Shown here: positions 21,324 to 31,127 of the stretch, in pieces
Position numbering within the stretch: position 1 is the first letter of the stretch
How the letters are laid out: each line of letters opens with the position of its first letter
NCBI GenBank assembly: GCA_018710985.1
Contig: DVIV01000040.1
Span: 31,930 to 95,929, forward strand
DNA from: Candidatus Limiplasma pullicola
GTDB lineage: Bacteria; Bacillota; Clostridia; Christensenellales; Aristaeellaceae
Direction: 5' to 3'
DNA length: 64,000 nt
Position numbers and translations under genes: made by a program
The notes under the pieces: model-generated
Told to the model about the DNA's origin: nothing
Database searches by the model: none
The model's input: the letters and a program-made list of their open reading frames with translations, nothing else

Positions 21324-22165
21324 AGCGCTTTTTTCAGCTCCTTTACCATATCGGCCACGGTGAGAATGCCGTCGGGCAGGCTGAGGCCACCCGCGTTGAG
21401 GCGCATGGCCAGCTCGGCCATGGGGGGTACGTCCAGGCCCAGGGCCTTGACTTTCTCCACCTGCGAGAACACCGCGGCGGGCGTGCCGTCCAGCGCGATT
21501 TTGCCCTTGTCCAGCACCACCACGCGGTCGGCCACGGCGGCTTCCTCCATGAAGTGCGTAATCCAGATCACCGTCATGCCCTGCTCGCGGTTGAGCTTGC
21601 GAACGGTCGCCAGCACGTCGGCGCGGCCCGCAGGGTCCAGCATGGCTGTGGCCTCGTCCAGAATCATGACTTCCGGCTGCATGGCCAGTACGCCGGCCAC
21701 GGCCACGCGCTGCTTCTGCCCGCCGCTGAGCATGTGCGGGGCGAAGGAGGCGCGCTCGGTCATGCGCACGGCGGCCAGTGCCGCGTCGATGCGGGGAATC
21801 ATGTCCTCGTGCGGCACGCCCAGGTTTTCCAGGCCGAAGGCCACGTCCTCGCGCACCACATTGGCCACGATCTGGTTGTCCGGGTTCTGGAACACCATGC
21901 CCGCGTGCCGCCTGATGTGCCAGACCTCCTCGTCCTGCGCGGTATCCAGCCCGCAGACCAGCACGCGGCCTTCCGTGGGCAGGTAGAGCGCGTTCATCAG
22001 CTTGGCCAGCGTGCTCTTGCCGCTGCCGTTGTGCCCCAGCACCGCCACAAACGAGCCTTTCGTCACGCTCAGGCTCACGTGGTCCACGGCGGCCACATCC
22101 TCCTCGTCATATTGGTAGCAGACATCCTCGGTCCGCATGGGATAGAAATCGCTTTTGTCTGGCAT
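21308..22165 (-). CDS. ecfA1: ECF transporter ATP-binding protein EcfA1
   Basis: GHNGSGKSTLAKLMNAL, LSGGQKQRVAVAGVLAM, VMILDEA. Confidence 0.93.
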   Translation of the reverse strand: MPDKSDFYPMRTEDVCYQYDEEDVAAVDHVSLSVTKGSFVAVLGHNGSGKSTLAKLMNALYLPTEGRVLVCGLDTAQDEEVWHIRRHAGMVFQNPDNQIVANVVREDVAFGLENLGVPHEDMIPRIDAALAAVRMTERASFAPHMLSGGQKQRVAVAGVLAMQPEVMILDEATAMLDPAGRADVLATVRKLNREQGMTVIWITHFMEEAAVADRVVVLDKGKIALDGTPAAVFSQVEKVKALGLDVPPMAELAMRLNAGGLSLPDGILTVADMVKELKKALCPSK

Positions 22166-22177
22166 GTTCCGACTCCT

Positions 22178-22642
22178 TTATGCTTGGTAGGGAAACGGGT
22201 CCAGCCCGGAAAGCAGGTCGGGGGCGTTTTCCCCGGCCCAGCGCACCGCGCTCAGGCGGTCGCGGTCCAGCTGCTCCCGCAGCGCCTCCAGCGAGGGAAA
22301 CGTCTGCTCCGGCCTCAGGTAGAGGCAATAGGCCAGCGTCAGTCCCAGGCCGTAGAGGTCCCTGTGCGCGTGCCCCAGCAGATGGGCCTCCACCGTGGCC
22401 ATGCCCTCGGGCACGGTGGGGTGGCGGCCCTGATTGATGATGCACACATAGCCGCGGCTTTCGCCGTCCAGCTGCGCCACGCCCACGTAGACCCCCTCGC
22501 GCGGCCAGGCGCGGCTTTGCGGGTCGTAGGCGATGTTGGCCGTGGGAAAGCCCAGCCGGCTGCCCAGCCGCTTGCCGCGCACCACGCGTCCGTGAAAGAT
22601 GAACAGGGCCGTGCCGCAGGGCAGGGCAGAGGGAATGGGCAT
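22178..22642 (-). CDS. Stand-alone riboflavin kinase-domain protein
   Basis: LFIFHGRVVRGKRLGSRLGFPTANI...EGMATVEAHLLGHAHRDLYG...RPEQTFPSLEALREQLDRD; no FMN adenylyltransferase domain. Confidence 0.88.
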   Translation of the reverse strand: MPIPSALPCGTALFIFHGRVVRGKRLGSRLGFPTANIAYDPQSRAWPREGVYVGVAQLDGESRGYVCIINQGRHPTVPEGMATVEAHLLGHAHRDLYGLGLTLAYCLYLRPEQTFPSLEALREQLDRDRLSAVRWAGENAPDLLSGLDPFPYQA

Positions 22643-22924
22643 GGCGGCGCTCCTTTCCTGAAAAAAAGAATGGAAAGCGCAAGTATTATACTTCATAGAG
22701 GCTGGAAACGCAAATCAAAATGAACGTTTCCGGCTTTTTTTCCGCGCGCGGGTCCGCATGCCGTCCCGCAACCTTAGCATGCCCTTAGCGGCACAGGGGC
22801 GCAAATCGCGGCTTGTGCGCCGGGACCGGCTGTTGTATAATAAAGTGTCGCTTTGTGTGCATCGCGTGCCGGGCGGCGATGGTTTTGACAGGACTGATCA
22901 ATTCTGTGGGAAGGAACGATGTAG

Positions 22925-23956
22925 ATGCGCAAGGCTTTTGTTTCCGCCGCGGGCGTGCTCGCGGCGCTGATGGCGGTATCCCTGACGTTTTTGATTCCCT
23001 CCGGCGCGGTCACGGAGGAGGCGCAGCAGCGCTATCTGGACGCCGCATACGAAAAATATGAGGAAGAAGAGGACGGATGGGACGAGGCATCTTTGCCCAC
23101 GCCCGACGCCGTGCTGGCCAGCGCCGTATTCAGCGACATTTTGCCCGCCGCCACGGTGGACGCGCTGCCCATCGACCTCTTCGCACCCGGCAACACGCCG
23201 ATCGCGGCCAACTATACCGAAAACGGCTACCGCGACGATACCATCATCGTGGAGCTGGAGCAGCAGCGCATGTACGACAGCGACGTGTTCATTGCCTATG
23301 TCAAGATCGCTACGCCCTCGCAGCTGCGCACGGCGGTGGCGGGGCAGAAGATCAGCTCCTCCAGCACCAACCTGACCACGACCATCTGCCAGAACTACAA
23401 CGGTATCGTGGCCATCAACGGCGACTATTTCACCAAAACCAAGGCCGGCTATATCGTGCGCATGGGCGAGACGTACCGTGAGATTACCAGCAAGAACATG
23501 GACCTCTTGCTCATTGACGAGCTGGGCGATTTTCACATCTACCTCCACGGCCATGACGTGCAGGAAAACGGCGTTGCCTCCTTCCTGTCCGAGCATGAGA
23601 TCGTCAACGGCTTCTTCTTCGGCCCTGCGCTGGTGGTGGACGGCGAGGTGCAGGAGATTCCCGAAAACTATCAGTTTGATCCCCATCAGAAAAACCCGCG
23701 CGCGGGCATTGCGCAGCTGGGTACGCTGACCTACGCGCTGGTGGCGGTCAACGGCCGCACCGACCAGTCCGCGGGCGTGACGCTGGCGGAGTTCGCCGAC
23801 ATCATGGGCCAGCTCGGAGCCAGGCAGGCATACAACCTGGACGGCGGCAACAGCGCTACGCTGGCCTTTAACGGCGAGGTCTACAACGACAAGCCCCAGG
23901 CCGAGCGCTCCGTGACCGATATCATCTACTTTGCCAGCGCAACCGCGGGGGAATGA
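22925..23956 (+). CDS. Phosphodiester glycosidase family protein (NAGPA-like)
   Basis: GIVAINGDYF, RAGIAQLGTLTYALVAVNGRTDQSAGVTLAEFADIMGQLGARQAYNLDGGNSATL. Confidence 0.9.
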   Translation: MRKAFVSAAGVLAALMAVSLTFLIPSGAVTEEAQQRYLDAAYEKYEEEEDGWDEASLPTPDAVLASAVFSDILPAATVDALPIDLFAPGNTPIAANYTENGYRDDTIIVELEQQRMYDSDVFIAYVKIATPSQLRTAVAGQKISSSSTNLTTTICQNYNGIVAINGDYFTKTKAGYIVRMGETYREITSKNMDLLLIDELGDFHIYLHGHDVQENGVASFLSEHEIVNGFFFGPALVVDGEVQEIPENYQFDPHQKNPRAGIAQLGTLTYALVAVNGRTDQSAGVTLAEFADIMGQLGARQAYNLDGGNSATLAFNGEVYNDKPQAERSVTDIIYFASATAGE

Positions 23957-24984
23957 GGCCGATGGACAGCACCTTTTCCGTTCTGGGGCTGACGGCGCAT
24001 GCCTACGGCCTTTGCGCAAGCGCCGCGGCGCTCGTGCTGCTGGGCGGCATGGCTTTGCTGTCCCGCAGGCGGCGAATGCCCGCGGGGCTGGTGGCCGTGT
24101 TCGGCCTGCTGGGCATCCCGCTGGGCATCGTGTGCGCGCGGGCGCTGTACTGTGCGTTCCATCTGTCCGACTTCTGGGAAACCTATGAAAACCCGTGGCT
24201 GATGCTGCGCTTCTTCGACGGCGGGCTGTCCATGCCGGGGCTGCTGGCGGGGCTTGCGCTGGCGGCCGTACTCACCGCGAAGCTGATGAAGGTACGTCCT
24301 GCCGCCGTGCTGGACGTGATGTGCATACCGCTGGGCCTGTCCATCGCGCTTTTGCGCCTGGGGGAGCAGTTTACCGACCTGGGTGTGGGCAAGGCCGTTG
24401 AGGAAAGCGCGCTGACCGCTGCGATGCCTTGGCTGTTTTTGCAAAGCCGCATGGGCGTGGCGGTGGTGTACCGGCTCAACGTGTGGGCTTATGAGGCGGT
24501 GGCGGGCGTGCTGATTTTTGCCGCTACGCTGGCGGCTTCCCGCTGGCTGAGCCGCCGGGAGCATTCCCGTGAGGGGGATACCGCACTGTTTTTCATGGCA
24601 CTGCTGGGCGCCTCTCAGATTTTGCTGGAAAGCCTGCGGGATGACGGGCACATGCTGGTGATATTCCTGCGTGTGGGACAGCTGGCCGCGGCCGTGATGA
24701 CAGTGGCCGCCGCTGCGGTCCTCAGCGCGCGCTGTGCACGCCTCGCTGGAGGGAAGGCCCGGCTGTGGCTTGGCTGGGGTGTGATGCTGCTGTGCATGGC
24801 GGGCGTTGTGCTGCTGGAGTTTTCGCTGGACGGCCGCCTCTCCTGGGGGGAGCCGTCCATGGGCCGCGATTACGCGCTGATGGCCGTGCTGTGCGCGGGA
24901 ATATTCGCCGTTCCCGCCTCGCTGCTGCGCGCGGTGTGCGGCGGCGTGCGGGCGTGCCGGACACAGGGAGGCGCCGACGTATGA
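23953..24984 (+). CDS. Lgt-superfamily membrane protein (degenerate prolipoprotein diacylglyceryl transferase paralog)
   Basis: IVCARALYCAFHLSDFWETY...FFDGGLSMPGLLAGL...LGLSIALLRLGEQF aligns with Lgt topology but lacks the RWGNYFNxE core. Confidence 0.65.
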   Translation: MRPMDSTFSVLGLTAHAYGLCASAAALVLLGGMALLSRRRRMPAGLVAVFGLLGIPLGIVCARALYCAFHLSDFWETYENPWLMLRFFDGGLSMPGLLAGLALAAVLTAKLMKVRPAAVLDVMCIPLGLSIALLRLGEQFTDLGVGKAVEESALTAAMPWLFLQSRMGVAVVYRLNVWAYEAVAGVLIFAATLAASRWLSRREHSREGDTALFFMALLGASQILLESLRDDGHMLVIFLRVGQLAAAVMTVAAAAVLSARCARLAGGKARLWLGWGVMLLCMAGVVLLEFSLDGRLSWGEPSMGRDYALMAVLCAGIFAVPASLLRAVCGGVRACRTQGGADV

Positions 24985-25448
24985 CCAGCGCGTGGACGCG
25001 GGAGACGCCCATCGGGCCCCTGACCCTGACGGAGGAGGACGGCGCGCTGACGGGGGTGCTGTTCGGTCCGGACGCGCCGCGGGGCGCGCTCGTTGCGGAA
25101 ACGCCGCTCATCCGGCGGGCGTTTGCGCAGCTGGAGGAATACTTCCGCGGCGAGCGCACGGCCTTCGACCTGCCGCTGAATGCCCGAGGCACACTGTTTC
25201 AGCGGCGCTGCTGGCAGGCGCTGCTTGCGATTCCCTATGGGCAGACGCGCACCTATGCCCAGCAGGCGCAGGCCGTGGGCAGCCCGCGCGCCTGCCGCGC
25301 CGTGGGCATGGCCAATCACCGGAATCCTCTGCCGGTGCTGATTCCCTGCCATCGCGTGGTGGGGGCGGACGGAAGCCTGACCGGTTACGCGGGAGGGCTC
25401 AGAATCAAACAAATGCTCCTTGAAATAGAACAATCCCGGAAAGGATGA
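24981..25448 (+). CDS. ogt: Methylated-DNA--protein-cysteine methyltransferase
   Basis: Active site LPVLIPCHRVVGADGSLTGYAGGLRIKQMLLEIE. Confidence 0.95.
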   Translation: MTSAWTRETPIGPLTLTEEDGALTGVLFGPDAPRGALVAETPLIRRAFAQLEEYFRGERTAFDLPLNARGTLFQRRCWQALLAIPYGQTRTYAQQAQAVGSPRACRAVGMANHRNPLPVLIPCHRVVGADGSLTGYAGGLRIKQMLLEIEQSRKG

Positions 25449-27214
25449 TCGAAATGATCCACCGCAAGACCAAGATCGTATGCACGCTCGGCCCCTCCAC
25501 CGAGGACGACGCCGTCCTCCGCGAACTGATCCTGTCGGGCATGAACGTGGCCCGGCTCAACTTTTCCCATGGCACGCATGAAACGCATCTGAACAATATC
25601 CGCCGCATCGAGGCGTTCCGGAGGGAACTGAACCTGCCCATCGCCATCATGCTGGATACCAAGGGGCCGGAGATCCGCCTGGAAACCTTTGAAAACGGCA
25701 AGGTCCAGCTCAAGAAGGGGCAGACCTTCACGCTGGTGACCCAGAGCGTGGTGGGAAACGCCGAGCGCGCCTCCATCACCTACCCCGACCTGCCGCGCGA
25801 CATCCAGGAAGGAACCACCATTCTCATCGATGACGGACTGGTGGGCATGACCGTGCGCAGCCTCACCGCCAGTGAAATCGTCTGCATCGTCAACAACGAT
25901 GGCGTCATCTCCGACCGCAAGAGCGTCAACGTTCCCGACGTGGACCTCAGCATGCCCTACCTTAGCCAAAAGGACCGCGAGGACATCGCCTTCGGCGTCA
26001 AAAACGGCGTGGATTTCGTGGCTGCCTCCTTCACCCGCAGCGCGGAGGACATTCTCGACGTTCGTAAGCTCTTCAGCGCCCTGGGCCGCACCAACGTGTC
26101 CATCATCGCCAAGATCGAAAACATGCAGGGCGTGCAGAACATCGACGAAATTCTGCGCGTGAGCGACGGCATCATGGTGGCCCGCGGCGATCTGGGCGTG
26201 GAAATTCCGCTGGAAAAGGTGCCCGTCATCCAGAAGATGCTCATTCACAAGGCATACTCCTCCGGCAAGCAGGTCATCACCGCCACGCAGATGCTCGACA
26301 GCATGATGAAGAACCCGCGCCCCACCCGTGCCGAGGCGGCCGACGTGGCCAACGCCATCTACGACGGCACCAGCGCCATCATGCTTTCGGGCGAGACGGC
26401 GGCGGGACAGTATCCGGTGGAAGCTGTGCAGACCATGGCGCGCATCGCCATGTCCGCCGAGGCGGATATCAACTACCGCAAGCGCTTCAAGGAGCGCGAC
26501 ACCGATCTCACGCCCGATGTGACCAACGCCATTTCGCACGCCACCTGCACCTCGGCGCACGACCTGGGCGCGGCGGCCATCCTGACCGTCACCAAGGGCG
26601 GGCGCACCGCGCGCATGATCTCCAAATACCGCCCCAGCTGCCCCATCATCTGCTGCACCACGGACGAGACCGTGTGCCGTCAGCTCAATCTGAGCTGGGG
26701 TGTGATTCCTCTGGTGATCGAGGAGGTCACCAACACCGACGATCTGTTCGAACGCGCCGTGCAGGCGGGCGAGGAAGCCGGGCTTTTGCACGACGGCGAG
26801 CTGGTGGTGATGACCGCCGGCGTGCCGCTGGGCATCAGCGGCACTACCAACCTGATGAAGGTGCATGTGGTGGGCCACATTCTGGTCACGGGCCACGGCG
26901 TTACGGAGCAGAGCTGCTGCGGCAGCCTGTGCGTGTGCCGTAACAGCGAGGAAGCCCTGCGCACCTTCCAGGACGGCGACATTCTGGTCATCTCCCAGAC
27001 GAGCAACGCGCTCCTGCCCCTGGTGCGCAAGGCCAGCGGCCTGATTCTGGAGGATTCCAATCCCAACGGACACGGCGCCATCGCAGGCATGAGCCTGAAC
27101 ATCCCCGTGATTATCGGCGCGGAAAACGCCACCCGCATCCTTAAGAGCGGCGCTGTCGTCACGCTGGACGCCGAGCGCGGCATGGTCAGCTGCAACTCCA
27201 CCCGGTCCATGTAA
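25445..27214 (+). CDS. pyk: Pyruvate kinase with C-terminal PEP-utilizer (phospho-His) domain
   Basis: KTKIVCTLGPSTEDD, MLDTKGPEIR, MVARGDLGVEIP, C-terminal VISQTSNALLPLVRKASGLILEDSNPNGHGAI. Confidence 0.97.
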   Translation: MIEMIHRKTKIVCTLGPSTEDDAVLRELILSGMNVARLNFSHGTHETHLNNIRRIEAFRRELNLPIAIMLDTKGPEIRLETFENGKVQLKKGQTFTLVTQSVVGNAERASITYPDLPRDIQEGTTILIDDGLVGMTVRSLTASEIVCIVNNDGVISDRKSVNVPDVDLSMPYLSQKDREDIAFGVKNGVDFVAASFTRSAEDILDVRKLFSALGRTNVSIIAKIENMQGVQNIDEILRVSDGIMVARGDLGVEIPLEKVPVIQKMLIHKAYSSGKQVITATQMLDSMMKNPRPTRAEAADVANAIYDGTSAIMLSGETAAGQYPVEAVQTMARIAMSAEADINYRKRFKERDTDLTPDVTNAISHATCTSAHDLGAAAILTVTKGGRTARMISKYRPSCPIICCTTDETVCRQLNLSWGVIPLVIEEVTNTDDLFERAVQAGEEAGLLHDGELVVMTAGVPLGISGTTNLMKVHVVGHILVTGHGVTEQSCCGSLCVCRNSEEALRTFQDGDILVISQTSNALLPLVRKASGLILEDSNPNGHGAIAGMSLNIPVIIGAENATRILKSGAVVTLDAERGMVSCNSTRSM

Positions 27215-27236
27215 GCCCACGCAGGAGGAGAGAGCC

Positions 27237-27677
27237 ATGAACGTACTGGTCAGCGCATGCCTGATGGGATTCCGGTGCCGCTATGACGGCGGTACGCAGC
27301 GCCTGGCCTGTCTGGATGCGCTCAGGGAGCGGCATGTGCTGATTCCCGTGTGCCCCGAAGTGATGGGCGGCTTGCCCACCCCGCGAGAACCCTCCGAAAT
27401 CCGGGACGGACGGGTGATGTCGCGCGACGGGCGGGATGTGACGCTGGTCTTTCTTCGCGGGGCGCAGGAAGCGGCCCGACTGGCGCAGGCCTGCGGATGC
27501 GAGTGCGCGCTGCTCAAGGAGCGCAGCCCCTCCTGCGGCCTGGGAAAGGTATACGACGGAACCTTCACCGGCACGCTCACGGAGGGCGACGGAGTATGCG
27601 CCCGGCTGCTGACGGACCGCGGCGTACGGGTGATCGGCGAATCGGGCGTGGAAGAACTGCTGAAAACGGAAAGCTGA
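27237..27677 (+). CDS. DUF523 family protein
   Basis: VLVSACLMGFRCRYDGG, PVCPEVMGGLPTPREPSEI, LLKERSPSCG. Confidence 0.93.
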   Translation: MNVLVSACLMGFRCRYDGGTQRLACLDALRERHVLIPVCPEVMGGLPTPREPSEIRDGRVMSRDGRDVTLVFLRGAQEAARLAQACGCECALLKERSPSCGLGKVYDGTFTGTLTEGDGVCARLLTDRGVRVIGESGVEELLKTES

Positions 27678-27683
27678 AAAAAC

Positions 27684-27728
27684 AAAAAGGACTGCCGTGC
27701 TCCGAAAGCGCGGCAGCCCCCTTTTTTT
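27684..27728. terminator. Bidirectional terminator between convergent genes
   Basis: AAAAAGGACTGCCGTGCTCCGAAAGCGCGGCAGCCCCCTTTTTTT. Confidence 0.85.
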
Positions 27729-27731
27729 GGT

Positions 27732-28682
27732 TTACTTGACGGCCTGGAAGAAGTAGCGGCTCACGTAGCCGGTCACGCCGTCAATCTCGGCCTTGCACCA
27801 CACGTCGCCGACCTCAAGGACGGTGAATTCCGTGCCCACGGGATGCGCCTTGATGATCGGAGAGCTCAGGCCGGGAGCAGTACGGAAGTTGACGATGTAG
27901 TTGCCGTTGGGGTTCACCAGCTTGGCGGTGAAGGGCGTCTGGGGCAGCGTGGAGCTGCCGCCGCCGGAGGTGGAACCGGTCACCTTGATGAATTTCTTCA
28001 TCATGTAGCCGTTTTTGCCACCCACCGTCACCTTGTAGAAGCTGCCGCTTTCACCCAGCAGCTGCACGCTGGTGCCATTGCGGTAGTAGCCCAGGACGCG
28101 GGCATCCGTGCTGGCGGTTTCGCGCAGCAGGAGCACCTGGTTGGCGCCGGGGTTATTGACCACGCCGGTCTTGGGATAGCCGGTGGTGGTACCGCTACCG
28201 CCGCTGCTCTGGGAGGCGCTGAGGTACTGGCTGGCCATATAGCCGGTCATGCCCTGCACGCTCACCTTGTACCAGCCGTTGCCGCGCAGCAGGACGGTGA
28301 CCTCCGTACCGGGCTTGAAGCTGGTGATGATGTTGCCTTCCAGGCTGGGCAGGTCGCGCAGGTTCAGGCCGCGGCCGGTGTTGGTGCGCACGTAGAGCGT
28401 GCTGCCGCTGGACGTGTCGGAAAGGTACTTGCTCATCACATAGCCCTCCAGACCGTTCACGCGCACCTTGCTCCATTCGCCCATGTCCTCAAGGACCGTC
28501 ATCCACGTGCCGGTGGGGTACTGCCTGAGCACCTGCGCCGACAGGGAGGGCTCCGCGCGCATGTTCAGCGCGCCGCCCTGGACGACCTTGCTGACCTCGG
28601 CCAGCGAGACCAGCGGCAGCATCAGCGCCAGAATCAGCGCCAGCGCCGGGAGGCATCTTTTGTAGAGAGGGGTCTTTTGCAT
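27732..28682 (-). CDS. Secreted protein with multiple bacterial SH3 domains
   Basis: Signal peptide; four repeats such as GGALNMRAEPSLSAQVLRQYPTGTWMTVLEDMGEWSKVRVNGLEGYVMSKYL. Confidence 0.92.
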   Translation of the reverse strand: MQKTPLYKRCLPALALILALMLPLVSLAEVSKVVQGGALNMRAEPSLSAQVLRQYPTGTWMTVLEDMGEWSKVRVNGLEGYVMSKYLSDTSSGSTLYVRTNTGRGLNLRDLPSLEGNIITSFKPGTEVTVLLRGNGWYKVSVQGMTGYMASQYLSASQSSGGSGTTTGYPKTGVVNNPGANQVLLLRETASTDARVLGYYRNGTSVQLLGESGSFYKVTVGGKNGYMMKKFIKVTGSTSGGGSSTLPQTPFTAKLVNPNGNYIVNFRTAPGLSSPIIKAHPVGTEFTVLEVGDVWCKAEIDGVTGYVSRYFFQAVK

Positions 28683-29029
28683 AATTGGGATACCTCCTTT
28701 TTGTTTTGGCCAAGGGGTTGCCCCTTGCCGTTCTCTCATCTGACGAACCAGCGCGCGCCTTTCCTTCCGGAAATGGCCCCTTCATCCATCCAATATCAGG
28801 AAAACCAAGCCGGAAACGCCATATCTGTGGATGAAACTGGAAAACGGGTAGGTCCTGTTCTGCGCAGGCAGTGCGCTCTATGCTCCCTGGAGCGGCTGAA
28901 TTTTCCAGATCAGTGGTTGAAAAAATGGCATGCCTTCGCTGTAGCTTCCGGTTTTGGCAGGCATTGTTTGCAGCGCGCATGCTTCGATCGGGCAACATAG
29001 CGGTACGCCTGTGGAAAGGAGACGAAGGC

Positions 29030-29515
29030 ATGCTGACGAGCCTCAACCGCATGGTAGGGCTGCCCGTGGTTTGGCAGGACCGACAGCTGGGATACGTGGA
29101 GCGCGCGGTGCCCGACGCGCGTGCACGCCGGCTCAGCGGCGTGGTGGTGCGCAAGGGCATTGGACCGGCCAAATGGGTTTCCAGCGACGGGATCGCAGTG
29201 GTGGGCAGTCGGTGCGTGCTCATCCGGCAAAAGCCGCGAGCCGTTCCGGACGGCCGGCCGGGCAGTCTGGGGCGCGCTTTCCTGACGACGGGAGAGTGCG
29301 TGGGCGAGGTGACAGACGTGATTCTCCATGGCGACTCGCTTCGTCTGGAGGCCCTGGAGCTGAGTCCCGGCCCGGTCTACCGGCTGCTGGGCAGGCGCGC
29401 CTACGCGGCGCAGTACCGTGTGAACGAGGGCGCACGGGAGGGCGAGGTCGTCGTGCCGAGGCTTCTGACATGGGCGCAGCTGAAGCGGACATTGGGAGAG
29501 GAGGACGGCGGATGA
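29030..29515 (+). CDS. PRC-barrel domain protein
   Basis: MLTSLNRMVGLPVVWQDRQLGYVERAVPDARARRLSGVVVRKG; duplicated PRC-barrel pattern. Confidence 0.75.
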   Translation: MLTSLNRMVGLPVVWQDRQLGYVERAVPDARARRLSGVVVRKGIGPAKWVSSDGIAVVGSRCVLIRQKPRAVPDGRPGSLGRAFLTTGECVGEVTDVILHGDSLRLEALELSPGPVYRLLGRRAYAAQYRVNEGAREGEVVVPRLLTWAQLKRTLGEEDGG

Positions 29516-29655
29516 GCATGCTCAAAACGGCGGCGGCAGGCGCGATCGGCTTTGCGGTAGGCGCGGGCGCGATGCTGATGCCCGGCAATCAGAAACTTAA
29601 GAAACAGGCGCAGAAGCAGATGGACAAGCTGGTCAGAATGGCCAAGATGTGGTAA
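29512..29655 (+). CDS. 47-aa small membrane-associated protein
   Basis: MSMLKTAAAGAIGFAVGAGAMLMPGNQKLKKQAQKQMDKLVRMAKMW; start codon overlaps upstream stop. Confidence 0.6.
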   Translation: MSMLKTAAAGAIGFAVGAGAMLMPGNQKLKKQAQKQMDKLVRMAKMW

Positions 29656-29721
29656 GCCTTTCCGGGCGGCGCCTGACAATCGGGCGCCGCCCGTACAGGC
29701 TTCGCGGAAAGGAGCGGCGCT

Positions 29722-30768
29722 ATGCAGCGAAACGAGGCGAGCCTTCTTCGCGTGCGCTTCCTGTGGATCGGCGCAGCGCTGGCGGCGGCCTTTTGGGCGC
29801 GCGAACTGATCTGGCAGGCCGCCACGCAGCTGTTTTTCGGCATGCTGGTGGCGCTGGCGGCGCTGCCGGTGATGAAGCGGCTGGAAAAGCGCTTTTCGCC
29901 CGCCACGGCCGCCACGCTGTCCATGACCAGCCTGAGCGCGCTCGCGCTGACGTCCGTACTGCTGCTCGCCCCGGCGCTCATACGCCAGGGCAGGCAGCTG
30001 GTGGCGCTTTTGCCCGTGCTCTATAACGCGGCGGAGGAATGGTTGGCACGCGCGCAAGGCTGGCTGGCGGAAAACGGCATCTCGCTGGGCGGGGAGCTGC
30101 GTGGGTCGCTGCTGAGCAGGGGCGAAGAGGCGCTCGGCGCCGCCGCGCCCGCGGCCATGGCCTGGGTGGGCGGCATGGCGGGCAGCCTTGGCAAATGGAT
30201 GCTCGCGCCCGTGTTCGGGTTTTACTTTTTGCGCGACCGCAGGCAGATCGGACAGTGGCTTCTGTCGCTGATCCCGATGGAAAAAAGAACGATGACCGTT
30301 CAGATTCTGCGCGAGATGCGCCGGGAAACGGCGGGCTACCTGCGCGGACAACTGATGGTGTCGGCTGTGGTAGGCGGGCTGACCGCCCTGGGCCTCATGT
30401 TTTGCGGGGTCCCTGCATGGCTGCTGCTGGGCGTGATCATGGGCGTGCTGGAGCTGATTCCCTATGTGGGCCCCTTCCTGGGCGGTGTGCTGGTGGCGCT
30501 GTTTTCCCTGCCCGGCGGGCTGGGACGCACGCTGTGGGCGCTGGGCGTGGTCGTCGTGGTGCAGCAATTGGAGGGTGGCATGCTCTCTCCCCAGCTAATG
30601 AGCGACGCCACCCGCCTGCATCCCGTTGCGGTGGTGCTGTGCGTGATGCTGGGCGGCGCGGCGGGCGGCGTCGGGGGGATTCTTCTGTCGGTGCCGCTGC
30701 TGCTTTGCGCGCGCGCGGCGCTTCGGGTGGTCAGCCTGCGGCGGTCGCGGGACGCCGGACAGGCATAG
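29722..30768 (+). CDS. AI-2E family transporter
   Basis: 348 aa multi-pass; LGVIMGVLELIPYVGPFLGGVLVAL...VVVVVQQLEGGMLSPQLM. Confidence 0.93.
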   Translation: MQRNEASLLRVRFLWIGAALAAAFWARELIWQAATQLFFGMLVALAALPVMKRLEKRFSPATAATLSMTSLSALALTSVLLLAPALIRQGRQLVALLPVLYNAAEEWLARAQGWLAENGISLGGELRGSLLSRGEEALGAAAPAAMAWVGGMAGSLGKWMLAPVFGFYFLRDRRQIGQWLLSLIPMEKRTMTVQILREMRRETAGYLRGQLMVSAVVGGLTALGLMFCGVPAWLLLGVIMGVLELIPYVGPFLGGVLVALFSLPGGLGRTLWALGVVVVVQQLEGGMLSPQLMSDATRLHPVAVVLCVMLGGAAGGVGGILLSVPLLLCARAALRVVSLRRSRDAGQA

Positions 30769-30865
30769 CTTAGAAACGGATTAAAAACCAAGAAATGCTT
30801 TGCAAAGGCAGGAAATTGGTGTATAATCATTTCTGTATCACCTCTGAAGGAGGAGGAACCGGCTT

Positions 30866-31126
30866 ATGAACGAAATGAATGGAACGACGAAGTTTTCGCC
30901 CGTCGTGGAGGGGGGCAACGACGCCAGCACCATCCTTTCGCATGTATACCGTGCTCTGCAGGCCAAAGGCTACGACCCGGTGACCCAGCTGGTGGGCTAT
31001 CTGATTTCAGGCGATCCCACCTATATCACCAGCTACGGTCAGGCGCGCAGCATGATCTGCCGTCTGGAACGCGACGAGATCATGGAAGAGCTGGTCAGGG
31101 TCTATCTGCAGGGGCTGGACGGCTGA
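30866..31126 (+). CDS. IreB family regulatory phosphoprotein (UPF0297)
   Basis: [55 protein letters not shown]. Confidence 0.96.
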   Translation: MNEMNGTTKFSPVVEGGNDASTILSHVYRALQAKGYDPVTQLVGYLISGDPTYITSYGQARSMICRLERDEIMEELVRVYLQGLDG

Positions 31127-31127
31127 T

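Noticed and set aside
25385-27238. 617-aa minus-strand ORF
   Set aside because: Antisense shadow of pyruvate kinase.
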